Source: Bacteroidales bacterium
GTDB lineage: Bacteria > Bacteroidota > Bacteroidia > Bacteroidales > UBA932
DNA: 61,431 nucleotides
NCBI GenBank assembly: GCA_017455065.1
Contig: JAFTBU010000042.1
Location: 1-61,431 of the forward strand
Direction of reading: 5' to 3'
Shown here: positions 15,992 through 24,868 of the stretch, piece by piece
How the letters are laid out: the number at the start of each line of letters is the position of its first letter
Numbering within the stretch: the first letter of the stretch is position 1
Notes under the pieces: generated by a model
The model's input: the letters and a program-made list of their open reading frames with translations, nothing else
Databases searched by the model: none
What the model was told of the DNA's origin: nothing
Translations under genes and position numbers: made by a program

Positions 15992-18790
15992 ATGAAATTA
16001 CGTAATATACTTATATACAGCCTCTTGGGATTCTGTGCGGCGGAATTTACCGCCAACGCCCAGCTCGTCCTCGGTGACAAGAAGTCACAGAAGGTGGATT
16101 TGGGTTACGGCGTCGAAAGCTCGGAATTCCTGACCACTGCGGCGTCCTACACCATCACCGCAGAGGAACTGAGCCGTACCTCGGCCATCAGCCTCGCCGA
16201 CGCCCTGTACGGCAAACTTCCCGGCCTCACCGCTCTCCAGAACACAGGTTTCAAGGGAGAGGAAGGCAGAGGTGCCTCATTCAACATCCGCGGCATACAG
16301 ACCACGGGTGAGACAGACATACTCATCCTCGTCGACGGACTGGAGCGTCCTATCGACCGCCTCACCGTAGAGGAAGTGGAGAGCGTGACCGTACTCAAGG
16401 ATGCCGCTGCCGTGGCGCTCTACGGGCACGAAGGTATCAACGGCGTGCTCCTGGTCAAGACCAAGCGCGGAGTTGCCGACAGCGGACTCCATGTCAAGGC
16501 GGGTGCTTCCCACAAACTCCAGTTCGACCCTCAGATGGCTGCCATGGTGGATGCCTACGACTACGCTTCCGCCCTCAACATCGCACGCATGAACGACGGC
16601 AACCCCGTCGCCTACTCCAATGCCGAACTCCAGAAATTCCAGGACGGCAGCGATCCCTATGTCTATCCCAACGTAAACTGGAAGGACGAAGTTTTCAAGA
16701 ACGACGCCCACGAGACCAACGCTTTCGTTTCCATGTACGGTGGCTCCGACAAGGTGGAATACTACACCATACTCGACTACACCGACGCCCGCGGTCTTTA
16801 CAAATATCCCGACCAGGGCGACTGGAATTCGCAGCTCAAGTACTCCAAGGCCAGCATCCGCACCAACGTGGACTTCCAGGTCACCCAGAGTACGAGGGTG
16901 AAGACCGATCTCTACGCCATCTTCATGGAGACCAACGGAGTGCCCAATGTCAACTCCAACGACGCCTGGTGGCATCTTTACAAAGTTCCCGCACTGGCAT
17001 TCCCCATCAAGACCATGGGTCTGACCCCTGCAAATGAGGTATGGGGCGGCAGCCAGGCCTACGGAGACTTCAACCTCGTCGCCAAGGCCCGCGGAACCGG
17101 TTTCACCAAGACCCATCAGCGCCAGATCTGGGCTGACATCACCCTCGAGCAGGACCTCGACTTCATCACCGAAGGCCTGAAGTTCTACGTGGGCGGCTCC
17201 TACGACAATGCCTCCAACATCATCGAGAACCGCACCAAGGGTTACCAGTACGGCTGGAACTACTACGACGGCGCTGGCACCATGCAGGAAGCCGTCATGG
17301 GTACCGTGGAGAAGAAACTCCAGTTCGGTTACTGGGTTGATTCACAGTGGCGTGTAGGTACCGTCAACGCCGGCCTCAGATACGCCGCCGTCCTGCCCAA
17401 CGGAGACAATTTCTCCGCCAATGCAGGCTACAACATGAAGAGCGAAGTCCGCGACGGCAGGGACAACACCTGGTACCGTGCCAACTGGAACCTCGCCATG
17501 CACTACGACCATGCCGACAGATTCGTGGCAGACCTCATCCTCGCGATGAACGGCTCCAACCGCAGCTACCCTGCGAAATGGGCCTTCTCCCCCACCCTCG
17601 GCCTCGGCTGGATCTATGCCAACAACCCCACCGGCTTCCTGAGCTACGGTAAGATGCGTTTCTCAGCCGGTGTGCAGCACACTGACTATGTACCCGCTCC
17701 CGGCCTCTGGCTCGCCGCCTGGGACCGCTCGCACGGACAGTTCTGGTACGGATCGGACTTCCACAGCTCCGCCGGTGCATTCATCACCCAGTTCCCTACC
17801 ACAAACTTCCAGCAGGAGACTGCACATAAGTTCAACTTCGGCACCGACATCAGACTCGGTGACTGCCTCGACTTCAGCGCCGATGCCTTCTGGCAGCAGA
17901 GGAGCCACATCCTCGTGAGCGCAGGCTCTCTCAACTCCGAAGTGGTAGGTCTCCAGTCCGGTTACGATGACAAGGGCCGCGTGGTCAACTACGGCGTGGA
18001 GGCATCCCTCCGCTTCGCCAAGGCCTTCTCCAACGGCTTCAGCCTCAGCTTCGGAGGAAACGCTTCCTTCGTGAAGAGCAAGGTCATCGAGTGGATCGAG
18101 AACCCCGCATATCCCAACCTCTCCGTCATCGACACCCCCGCCGACGCAGCCCGCGGACTCGTGGCCCTCGGCTTCTTCCAGAGCCAGGCCGAAATCGAAT
18201 CCAGCCCTCTGCAGCAGTTCGGACAGGTCAAGGTCGGTGACATCAAGTACAAGGATGTCAACGGTGACAACCTGGTCAACGAAAACGACGTCGTCGCCAT
18301 GGATTGGGGCAGCGCAGTGCCCGCCCTCAACTACGGATTCAATCTCGGATTGGAATTCAAGGGCTTCGGTATCAACGCCTACTTCCAGGGTGCCGCCCTC
18401 CAGACCAAGAACCTGCTCTGGGTGGACGGTGTCTGGGGAGCTCTCTCCGACAACCGCAACCTTTCCCGCGAGTACTATGACAATTGCTACGACATCGCAG
18501 GTGCCGCGGCACTCTATCCCCGCCTCTCCACCGAGCGCGTAGCCAACAACAACAGGGAATCCACCATCTGGTTCCGCGAAATCAACTGGCTCAAGCTGCG
18601 TGACTGCGAAGTCTACTACAGGCTTCCCGCCAAACTCCTCAGCCATGTGAAGATCGCCGACGCCAAGATTTTCGTCCAGGGTCAGAACCTTCTGTCCATC
18701 GGCAACATCGCCGCTCTGGATGCCGAAAATCTCAACACCGGCTACCCTGTGATGAAAGCTGTGAACTTCGGCCTTTCCTTAGTATTCTAA
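15992..18790 (+). CDS. SusC-like TonB-dependent transporter (second), lacking the N-terminal regulatory domain
   Basis: This 932-residue protein has a signal peptide ending at FTANAQ. It goes almost directly into the TonB plug (about 48-165, LADALYGKLPGLTALQN, FNIRGIQTTGE, and GHEGINGVLLVKTKRG). The carboxypeptidase-D-like domain carried by the first SusC is missing here. The barrel follows and ends in VNFGLSLVF. It pairs with the second SusD 13 nt downstream. The two SusC proteins are clearly different in sequence, so this is not a recent copy; the second pair may handle a different size or decoration of mannan fragment. The missing domain is natural in some family members and there is no sign of a frameshift. 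Confidence 0.93.
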   Translation: MKLRNILIYSLLGFCAAEFTANAQLVLGDKKSQKVDLGYGVESSEFLTTAASYTITAEELSRTSAISLADALYGKLPGLTALQNTGFKGEEGRGASFNIRGIQTTGETDILILVDGLERPIDRLTVEEVESVTVLKDAAAVALYGHEGINGVLLVKTKRGVADSGLHVKAGASHKLQFDPQMAAMVDAYDYASALNIARMNDGNPVAYSNAELQKFQDGSDPYVYPNVNWKDEVFKNDAHETNAFVSMYGGSDKVEYYTILDYTDARGLYKYPDQGDWNSQLKYSKASIRTNVDFQVTQSTRVKTDLYAIFMETNGVPNVNSNDAWWHLYKVPALAFPIKTMGLTPANEVWGGSQAYGDFNLVAKARGTGFTKTHQRQIWADITLEQDLDFITEGLKFYVGGSYDNASNIIENRTKGYQYGWNYYDGAGTMQEAVMGTVEKKLQFGYWVDSQWRVGTVNAGLRYAAVLPNGDNFSANAGYNMKSEVRDGRDNTWYRANWNLAMHYDHADRFVADLILAMNGSNRSYPAKWAFSPTLGLGWIYANNPTGFLSYGKMRFSAGVQHTDYVPAPGLWLAAWDRSHGQFWYGSDFHSSAGAFITQFPTTNFQQETAHKFNFGTDIRLGDCLDFSADAFWQQRSHILVSAGSLNSEVVGLQSGYDDKGRVVNYGVEASLRFAKAFSNGFSLSFGGNASFVKSKVIEWIENPAYPNLSVIDTPADAARGLVALGFFQSQAEIESSPLQQFGQVKVGDIKYKDVNGDNLVNENDVVAMDWGSAVPALNYGFNLGLEFKGFGINAYFQGAALQTKNLLWVDGVWGALSDNRNLSREYYDNCYDIAGAAALYPRLSTERVANNNRESTIWFREINWLKLRDCEVYYRLPAKLLSHVKIADAKIFVQGQNLLSIGNIAALDAENLNTGYPVMKAVNFGLSLVF

Positions 18791-18803
18791 AATTGATTGC
18801 GTC

Positions 18804-20483
18804 ATGAAACTCAATAAAATCGGTTTATTCATTCTCGCATGTGTGATCCCGGCCTCCTGCGCCGATCTCGATTACACTGAGCAGAACCCGCGCGACGAGG
18901 AGTGGACTTACGAATACTTTGCCGAAGGCATCAAGAACATGGTATTCGACGTCTACGCCCAGATCTACAACGACGAGTTCGGCACCAACAGCGCATACTT
19001 CCTCGCCGGAGCCACCGACGAGGCCCAGTACGCCCTCGAGACCGGTGCCATCAACAACTACACCAACGGTGGATGGAGCCCGGCCAACCCCTACTCCAAC
19101 ACCTACACCAAGTGCTACAGGGCCATTTCCGAGATATGCATGTATCTGGAAAAGATAGACAAGGCCGACTTGAGCGAGTGGGAACTCAACGCCAGCTACG
19201 ACATCTGGTCGCACCAGCTCGAGCTCTTCCCCTACGAACTCCGTTTCCTCAGGGCCTACTTCTATTTCGAGCTCTTCAGGGCCTACGGTGACGTTCCCCT
19301 CGTGACCACTACCCTGAGCAACGCCCAGGCCAACAGTATGTCACGTACTCCGGTCGACCAGATCGTGAAGTTCATAGTCGATGAAATCGACGAAGTCGCA
19401 CCTCACCTCCCGGTCTCCTACGCATCCGAAATGGGCGCCGAGATAGGTCGTGTCACCCGCGTGGCCGCCTACGCCCTCAAGGCCCGCACCCTGCTCTACG
19501 CCGCTTCTCCCCTGTTCAACCCCTCGGGCGACCAGTCCAAGTGGGACAAGGCTGCAGTGGCCTGCAAGTACATCATCGACAATGCACAGGTATGGGGCCT
19601 GAAACTCAGCTCCTACAGTGCACTCTGGGGCAAAGAGGCATTCTTCAACCCTGAGCTCATCTTCGGCATCGGCCGCGGAGACAGCAACTCCTTCGAGATG
19701 GCCAACTACCCCGTCGGAGTCGAGAACGGCTCATCCGGCAACTGCCCTACCCAGAGCTTCGTGGATATGTTCGAGTACCAGGACAACGGCGAGACCTTCG
19801 CAAAGCGTCACCCCGCCGGCATCGACCTCTCTTCTGAGAATCCCTACGAGGGACTCGATCCCCGCTTCGCCCTCACAGTCGTGAAGAACGGTGACGAATG
19901 GCCTACCAACGGTGCCCAGAAGAAAGTGATCGAAACCTTCGTCGGAGGCTTCAACGGATCGCCCAAATACGGCGCCACCCCGACCGGCTACTACCTCAGG
20001 AAATTCGTCGACGGCTCCTGCGTCACCACAGCCGACAACCAGGTGAGCCAGCGCCATACCTGGATCATCTTCAGGCTCGGCGAGTTCTACCTCGATTTCG
20101 CTGAAGCAGCTTTCCACGCCACCGGAAGCGCCAATGACAAGACCTACGGCATTTCCGCCAACGACGCCATCAACGTGCTGCGCAACCGCGCCGACATCCA
20201 GATGCCCAAGTTCACCGAGGACGGAGACGCCTGGATCGAGCGTTACGAGCGCGAGAGGGCCGTGGAGCTCTCCTTCGAGAACCACCGCTTCTGGGATGTA
20301 CGCCGCTGGAAGAAGGGACCTCAGTATTTCAAGACTATCCAGGTCGCTTCCATCAGCAGCTCCCTGCAGCTCAGCCGCTCCACCGTCAGCCGCCAGTGGG
20401 ATGACAAGTATTACTTCTATCCCATTCCGCAGTCTGAACTCAAGAAGAATCCCAACCTTGCTCCCAACAATCCGGGATGGTAG
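18804..20483 (+). CDS. SusD/RagB-family nutrient-binding lipoprotein (second)
   Basis: This 559-residue protein has a lipoprotein signal (MKLNKIGLFILACVIPASC). SusD helices are visible (LRFLRAYFYFELFRAYGDVP, a classic SusD block, and VTRVAAYALKARTLLYAASPLFNP). The C-terminal RERAVELSFENHRFWDVRRWK is the family's conserved closing region. It would form the surface lid on the SusC encoded just upstream. It is shorter than the first SusD (672 residues), which suggests that the two pairs bind different ligands. Genes on both sides are within 13-30 nt, supporting one operon. Confidence 0.94.
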   Translation: MKLNKIGLFILACVIPASCADLDYTEQNPRDEEWTYEYFAEGIKNMVFDVYAQIYNDEFGTNSAYFLAGATDEAQYALETGAINNYTNGGWSPANPYSNTYTKCYRAISEICMYLEKIDKADLSEWELNASYDIWSHQLELFPYELRFLRAYFYFELFRAYGDVPLVTTTLSNAQANSMSRTPVDQIVKFIVDEIDEVAPHLPVSYASEMGAEIGRVTRVAAYALKARTLLYAASPLFNPSGDQSKWDKAAVACKYIIDNAQVWGLKLSSYSALWGKEAFFNPELIFGIGRGDSNSFEMANYPVGVENGSSGNCPTQSFVDMFEYQDNGETFAKRHPAGIDLSSENPYEGLDPRFALTVVKNGDEWPTNGAQKKVIETFVGGFNGSPKYGATPTGYYLRKFVDGSCVTTADNQVSQRHTWIIFRLGEFYLDFAEAAFHATGSANDKTYGISANDAINVLRNRADIQMPKFTEDGDAWIERYERERAVELSFENHRFWDVRRWKKGPQYFKTIQVASISSSLQLSRSTVSRQWDDKYYFYPIPQSELKKNPNLAPNNPGW

Positions 20484-20512
20484 TACTCTAATGCTTAAAA
20501 AGGATATCAGAT

Positions 20513-22387
20513 ATGAAAAAGATATTTAAATATTTCGGATTATTCCTTGCTACGGTCATGATGGGCACCCTCACGGCGTGCACCCTGGACCTGGACGAAG
20601 GAGCTTCGGATTCCGTGCTGGGCATAAAAGTGTTCTTCCCGACCAAGGTGGTCGCAGGCCAGCCTATGACCATCAACGGTTCCGGATTCCTGGGCGCAAA
20701 GGAAATAGTATTCCCCGACAACGTGGTGGTGACCGGTTTCGAGATCGTCAGCAATGATATGATCAGGGTCACCGCCCCTTCAGGCATCGCAGCCGCGGGC
20801 GGCACCATACTGGTCCGCACCGCCGACGGCCAGGCCGAATCCCCTCTCCCCCTGAGTCTCGGAAAGACCGTGGTTTCCGGTTATTCCAAGATGGATGGCG
20901 AAGAGATACAGGGAGGCGAGCAGCTGACCATCTACGGCCAGGACCTCGAGTTCATCAAGAGCATCGAGCTGCTGGACCCCGACGGAGTAGCCTACCTCCT
21001 CGACGAGAAGGATTTCTACCGCAAGGGTACGAGCTCCGTCATCGTCAGCATCCCCAGGAAGAACATCCTGGACGGTGCTTTCGCCGGAAAGGTGTTCACC
21101 TACGACGGGCTTCAGTTTGCCATGCCCGAGCTCACTTACAAACCTGCAGCCGATGAAGGCCACTGGGAGACCGTGAAGACTCCTATCTGGACCAATGACG
21201 GCTCCGCAGGCGCAGTCAGCTGGAACGGCACCTACCGCTTCGCAGTCGAAGGCGCAGGCACCGGTGAGGAAATCGCCACCATCCCCGCAGATGTATGGGA
21301 GAAGATGAAGACCACACCGTTCTACGTAACTGTCTCCGGTGCTGATCCTCAGATCCGCGTTGTCACCGGCTGGTGGAACAACCAGTTGCCCGGCGGCGAC
21401 ATCCAGCCCGGCAACGAACTGCTCACCGACAACGGAGACGGCACCTGGACACTGACGGTCGACATGAACGGAACAGACCTGGCAAATGCCATCGATGTGG
21501 AGCACCTGCTCTTCACCGGTGACAGGTACACGGTGGAGGATATTTACTTCGCCGAAGAGACCTGGGTCGACGGAGGAGGCCACATGGAGATCGTGAAGAC
21601 TCCTATCTGGACCGGCGACGGCTCCGCAGGCGCAGTCAGCTGGAACGGCACCTACCGCTTCGCAGTCGAAGGCGCAGGCACCGGTGAGGAAATCGCCACC
21701 ATCCCCGCAGATGTATGGGAGAAGATGAAGACCACACCGTTCTACGTAACTATTTCCGGTGCTGATCCTCAGATCCGCGTCGTCACCGGCTGGTGGAACA
21801 ACCAGTGGCCCGACGGCGACATCCAGCCCGGCAACGACCTGCTCACCGACAACGGTGACGGCACCTGGACCCTGAAGGTCGACCTGAACGGAACAGACCT
21901 GGCAAATGCTATCGATGTGGAGCACCTGCTCTTCACCGGTGACAGGTACACCCCGACCGAGATCTACTTCTCAGAAGAAGTTTGGGTCGGCGGTGGCGGA
22001 GAGCCCAAGGAAGTCGTGATCTGGGAAGGTGATGCCGGCCCTGTCAGCTGGAACGGCACCTACCGCTTCGCAGTCGAAACCGCCTCTACCGGTGAGGAAA
22101 TCACCACCATCCCTACAGATGTCTGGGAAAAGATGAAGACCACGACATTCTACGTGACCATCGTAGGTGCTGATCCTCAGATCCGCGTCGTCACGGGTTG
22201 GTGGAACAACCAGTGGCCCGGCAGCGACATCCAGCCCGGCAGCGAGCTGCTCACCGACAACGGTGACGGCACCTGGACACTGGCGGTCGACCTGGCCGGA
22301 TCAGACCTCGCAAATGCCATGGATGTGGAGCACCTGCTCTTCACCGGAGACAGGTACACTCCGACCAAGCTGTACTTCCTCGAATAA
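20513..22387 (+). CDS. Surface glycan-binding lipoprotein with three tandem carbohydrate-binding-like modules
   Basis: This 624-residue protein has a lipoprotein signal (MKKIFKYFGLFLATVMMGTLTAC) and two IPT/TIG-type Ig domains (about 38-215). Three related modules follow at about 221-360, 361-500 and 501-624. Each module carries VSWNGTYRF, IPxDVWEKMKTT, GADPQIRVVTGWWNNQ, LLTDNGDGTWTL and VEHLLFTGDRYT. The tryptophan pairs are typical of glycan-binding faces. The layout (lipid anchor, Ig spacers, distal binding modules, position just after SusD) fits an SGBP-B-type surface glycan-binding protein, probably for mannan. Modules 1 and 2 are nearly identical in DNA with a 420-bp period, so one duplication is recent. 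The exact domain family was not identified. Confidence 0.85.
   Translation: MKKIFKYFGLFLATVMMGTLTACTLDLDEGASDSVLGIKVFFPTKVVAGQPMTINGSGFLGAKEIVFPDNVVVTGFEIVSNDMIRVTAPSGIAAAGGTILVRTADGQAESPLPLSLGKTVVSGYSKMDGEEIQGGEQLTIYGQDLEFIKSIELLDPDGVAYLLDEKDFYRKGTSSVIVSIPRKNILDGAFAGKVFTYDGLQFAMPELTYKPAADEGHWETVKTPIWTNDGSAGAVSWNGTYRFAVEGAGTGEEIATIPADVWEKMKTTPFYVTVSGADPQIRVVTGWWNNQLPGGDIQPGNELLTDNGDGTWTLTVDMNGTDLANAIDVEHLLFTGDRYTVEDIYFAEETWVDGGGHMEIVKTPIWTGDGSAGAVSWNGTYRFAVEGAGTGEEIATIPADVWEKMKTTPFYVTISGADPQIRVVTGWWNNQWPDGDIQPGNDLLTDNGDGTWTLKVDLNGTDLANAIDVEHLLFTGDRYTPTEIYFSEEVWVGGGGEPKEVVIWEGDAGPVSWNGTYRFAVETASTGEEITTIPTDVWEKMKTTTFYVTIVGADPQIRVVTGWWNNQWPGSDIQPGSELLTDNGDGTWTLAVDLAGSDLANAMDVEHLLFTGDRYTPTKLYFLE
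21173..22387 (+). repeat. Three in-frame module repeats, the first two nearly identical (420-bp period)
   Basis: The TGG of VSWNGTYRF occurs at 21221, 21641 and 22049. Positions 21241-21300 and 21661-21720 are identical over 60 nt, and flanking stretches differ at only a few bases. The third copy is more diverged and two codons shorter in its first loop. This points to duplication or gene conversion between copies 1 and 2. Confidence 0.93.
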
Positions 22388-22417
22388 GGAAGACGTATCC
22401 GACATGTAATTTGAGAG

Positions 22418-22460
22418 AAGGGTGACCGGATGGTCAGAAGACTTGCGGTCACCCTTTTTA
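22418..22460 (+). terminator. Intrinsic terminator between the glycan-binding protein and the GH5-esterase gene
   Basis: AAGGGTGACCG (22418-22428) pairs perfectly with CGGTCACCCTT (22446-22456) over a 17-nt loop, followed by TTTTT. It sits 30 nt after the SGBP stop. It would reduce transcription of the enzyme genes relative to the SusCD/SGBP genes. Confidence 0.8.
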
Positions 22461-22474
22461 AAAAAAATTATCAC

Positions 22475-24862
22475 GTGAAACAGAGCTGTATTTTCAAAAG
22501 TATCCTGGTCCTTTTGATGGCGGTCCTCTGTCTCTGCTCATGTCAGAGCCAGAAGCCTTTCTGGGGTGTGGAGGACGGGCGCATCGTCCTGGACGGAGAG
22601 CCCCGCTACTTCATCGGCACCAACGTCTGGTACGCCTCCAAGCTCGCCCTGGACGACCCGCACAGATTGATCGCAGAGCTGGACACCCTGCATAAGCTGG
22701 GGCTGGACAACCTGCGCATCCTGGCCACCGATGAGAATTTCGAAGGGATGGACATAGTCATCAGGGAGTTGGAAAAACGCGGCATGAGCGCCGTACTCTT
22801 CCTCAACAATGCATGGGAATGGAGCCCCGACGGCTACCGTTCCTGGCTGGAGAAAGCCGGTGCCGGCCGTCAGCCGCATCCCGCCGTCGAAGGATACGGG
22901 GTCTACATGTCCTCCATGCATGCCTTCGCTTCCAATCCCAGGGCGGTGGAGCTCTTCCAGGAGCATGTGCGCCGCGTGGTGGAGCGATACAAGGACTCCC
23001 CTGCCGTATTCTCCTGGCAGATATGCAACGAACCCAGGCCCTTCACCCGCGACGCCGCCAAGATTGAGGATTTCATAGCCTATATCCACGGCACCGCAAA
23101 GCTGATCAAATCCATCGACCCCCGTCATATGGTGAGCACCGGCAATGAAGGCTCCATGGGCTCCAACGAAAGTATAGATCTGTTCGCACGTGTGAACGAC
23201 AGTCCCGACATAGACTATGTCACCCTCCACATCTGGCCCTACAACTGGAGCTGGGTGAGGGAGGGTGCCCTCAGGGGCGATGCCCCCAAGGCAGCTCTGG
23301 ATGCCGCGCTCAGGCGCACCGCCGCCTACATCGACGAGCATCTGGAGAAAGCCTATGACCTGCGCAAGCCCATGGTCATAGAGGAATTCGGCTTCCCCCG
23401 TGACGGCTTCGAGTGGCTCAAGGACAGTTCCACGGAGCTCCGCGACGCCTACTATTCCTACATCTTCAGCCGCGTGCTGGAGTCGGCCCGCAGCGCCGGC
23501 CGCCTGGCCGGATGCAACTTCTGGACCTGGAGCGGCTATGCCGCGCAGAATCCGGATCATCAATTCTGGCAGGAAGGCGACGAACTCAGCGGAGACCCGC
23601 CCCAGGAGGCCCAGGGCCTCAACGGAGTGTATCTCGACGACAGCAGCACCGTGGGAGTGATACGCAGCTATACCGACAGCCTCGCAAGCGTCCTGACCCT
23701 GTGGGCCCCTGACCCTGAGAGCTGGATGTTCTACGGTGAAAAGCCCGTAACCCTGCTCACCCGGGCGGCATCCCGGACGGCAGGAGAGTACCCCGTATCC
23801 CTGGCACTGGTGCCCGACACCCTTCTGATGGGCACTCAGGACACATTGGTCTATCGTGAAGCCACGGCCAAGGTCCGTCCGGGCCGTCCCGCGAGCATCC
23901 GCTTCGAGCTGGGCTCCCTGGATCCCGGTTTCTACCAGGTCCGCCTGGGCGGCATCAGTTTCAACATCGGCGTCAATCCCGAAGAGATAAGCAGCCCCCA
24001 GGACAAGCAGCCCGATTTCGATGCTTTCTGGGAGCGGACCCTCGCCGAACTCGCAGCCGTCCCCATGGATGCCCAGATGGAGCTGGTGCCGGAACACTCC
24101 GACAGCCACCGCAGCAGCTACCGCGTCACCTTCAAATCCCTGGGAGGCGCCACCGCCGGAGGCATTCTCTGCATGCCGGTGCGCGAAGGGAAATATCCCG
24201 TCTCCCTGGAACTGATGGGCTACGGGGCGGACCCCTATTGGTATGATCCCGCCGCCGATCCCGACAGGATACAGTTCCTTGTGAGCGTACGCGGACAGGG
24301 CATATTCAAAGAACCCGAAGGCCGCTGGATAGACCGCGGTCTCGGCAGCAAAGAAGAATTCTACTACAGAGGAGCATTCTGCGACGTCGTGCGGGCCATA
24401 GATTTCATCTGCTCGCTCACCCAGGCCGACACTTCGCGCATCTACGCCTGGGGCGACAGCCAGGGAGGGGCGTTCACCTGGATAGCCGCGAGCCTCGACC
24501 ACCGCGTAAGGGCCATCGCCCCGAGCGTGCCTTTCCTCTGCGATTATCCCGACTACGCCCGCATCGTATGGTGGCCCGTCCATGAGGTGTTCCAGGCGGC
24601 CGACGCCGCCCTCATCCCCAGGGACAGCCTGATGCACACACTTTCCTATTTCGACATTAAAAACTTCACAGACAGGGTGCAGTGTCCCGTCTTCATGGCC
24701 TTCGGCCTGCAGGATCCGACCTGTCCCCCGCACACCAATTTCGCTGCCTACAACCAAGTCGGCGCCCCGATGCAGTTCCACTGCGAGCCCCTCTGCGGCC
24801 ACGCCATGTGGAAAGAAAAGCGCTGGCAGCAGCTGAGATCGGCGTTTTTTGAAAGAAACTGA
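22475..24862 (+). CDS. Lipoprotein: GH5_7-like beta-mannanase fused to a CE7/AXE1-like acetyl esterase
   Basis: I choose GTG at 22475 (795 residues), because the upstream in-frame ATG at 22430 lies inside a terminator hairpin and would place 15 extra residues before the lipoprotein signal (KQSCIFKSILVLLMAVLCLCSC). The N-terminal half is a GH5 barrel of the mannanase type, with acid/base E186 in QICNEPRP and nucleophile E304 in VIEEFGFPRD. The C-terminal part (about 505-795) is an alpha/beta hydrolase of the acetyl xylan esterase (CE7) family, with Ser662 in GDSQGG, Asp747 in GLQDPTCPP and His776 in CGHAMW. A single protein could thus deacetylate and cut acetylated mannan or glucomannan at the cell surface. 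The esterase could also prefer other acetylated sugars. The linked order of domains is seen directly; the acetyl-mannan role is inferred from context. Confidence 0.88.
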   Translation: MKQSCIFKSILVLLMAVLCLCSCQSQKPFWGVEDGRIVLDGEPRYFIGTNVWYASKLALDDPHRLIAELDTLHKLGLDNLRILATDENFEGMDIVIRELEKRGMSAVLFLNNAWEWSPDGYRSWLEKAGAGRQPHPAVEGYGVYMSSMHAFASNPRAVELFQEHVRRVVERYKDSPAVFSWQICNEPRPFTRDAAKIEDFIAYIHGTAKLIKSIDPRHMVSTGNEGSMGSNESIDLFARVNDSPDIDYVTLHIWPYNWSWVREGALRGDAPKAALDAALRRTAAYIDEHLEKAYDLRKPMVIEEFGFPRDGFEWLKDSSTELRDAYYSYIFSRVLESARSAGRLAGCNFWTWSGYAAQNPDHQFWQEGDELSGDPPQEAQGLNGVYLDDSSTVGVIRSYTDSLASVLTLWAPDPESWMFYGEKPVTLLTRAASRTAGEYPVSLALVPDTLLMGTQDTLVYREATAKVRPGRPASIRFELGSLDPGFYQVRLGGISFNIGVNPEEISSPQDKQPDFDAFWERTLAELAAVPMDAQMELVPEHSDSHRSSYRVTFKSLGGATAGGILCMPVREGKYPVSLELMGYGADPYWYDPAADPDRIQFLVSVRGQGIFKEPEGRWIDRGLGSKEEFYYRGAFCDVVRAIDFICSLTQADTSRIYAWGDSQGGAFTWIAASLDHRVRAIAPSVPFLCDYPDYARIVWWPVHEVFQAADAALIPRDSLMHTLSYFDIKNFTDRVQCPVFMAFGLQDPTCPPHTNFAAYNQVGAPMQFHCEPLCGHAMWKEKRWQQLRSAFFERN

Positions 24863-24868
24863 TCAGCC

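Noticed and set aside
22538-24802. Minus-strand frame of 754 codons
   Set aside because: It is antisense to the mannanase-esterase gene, whose two active sites are clear.
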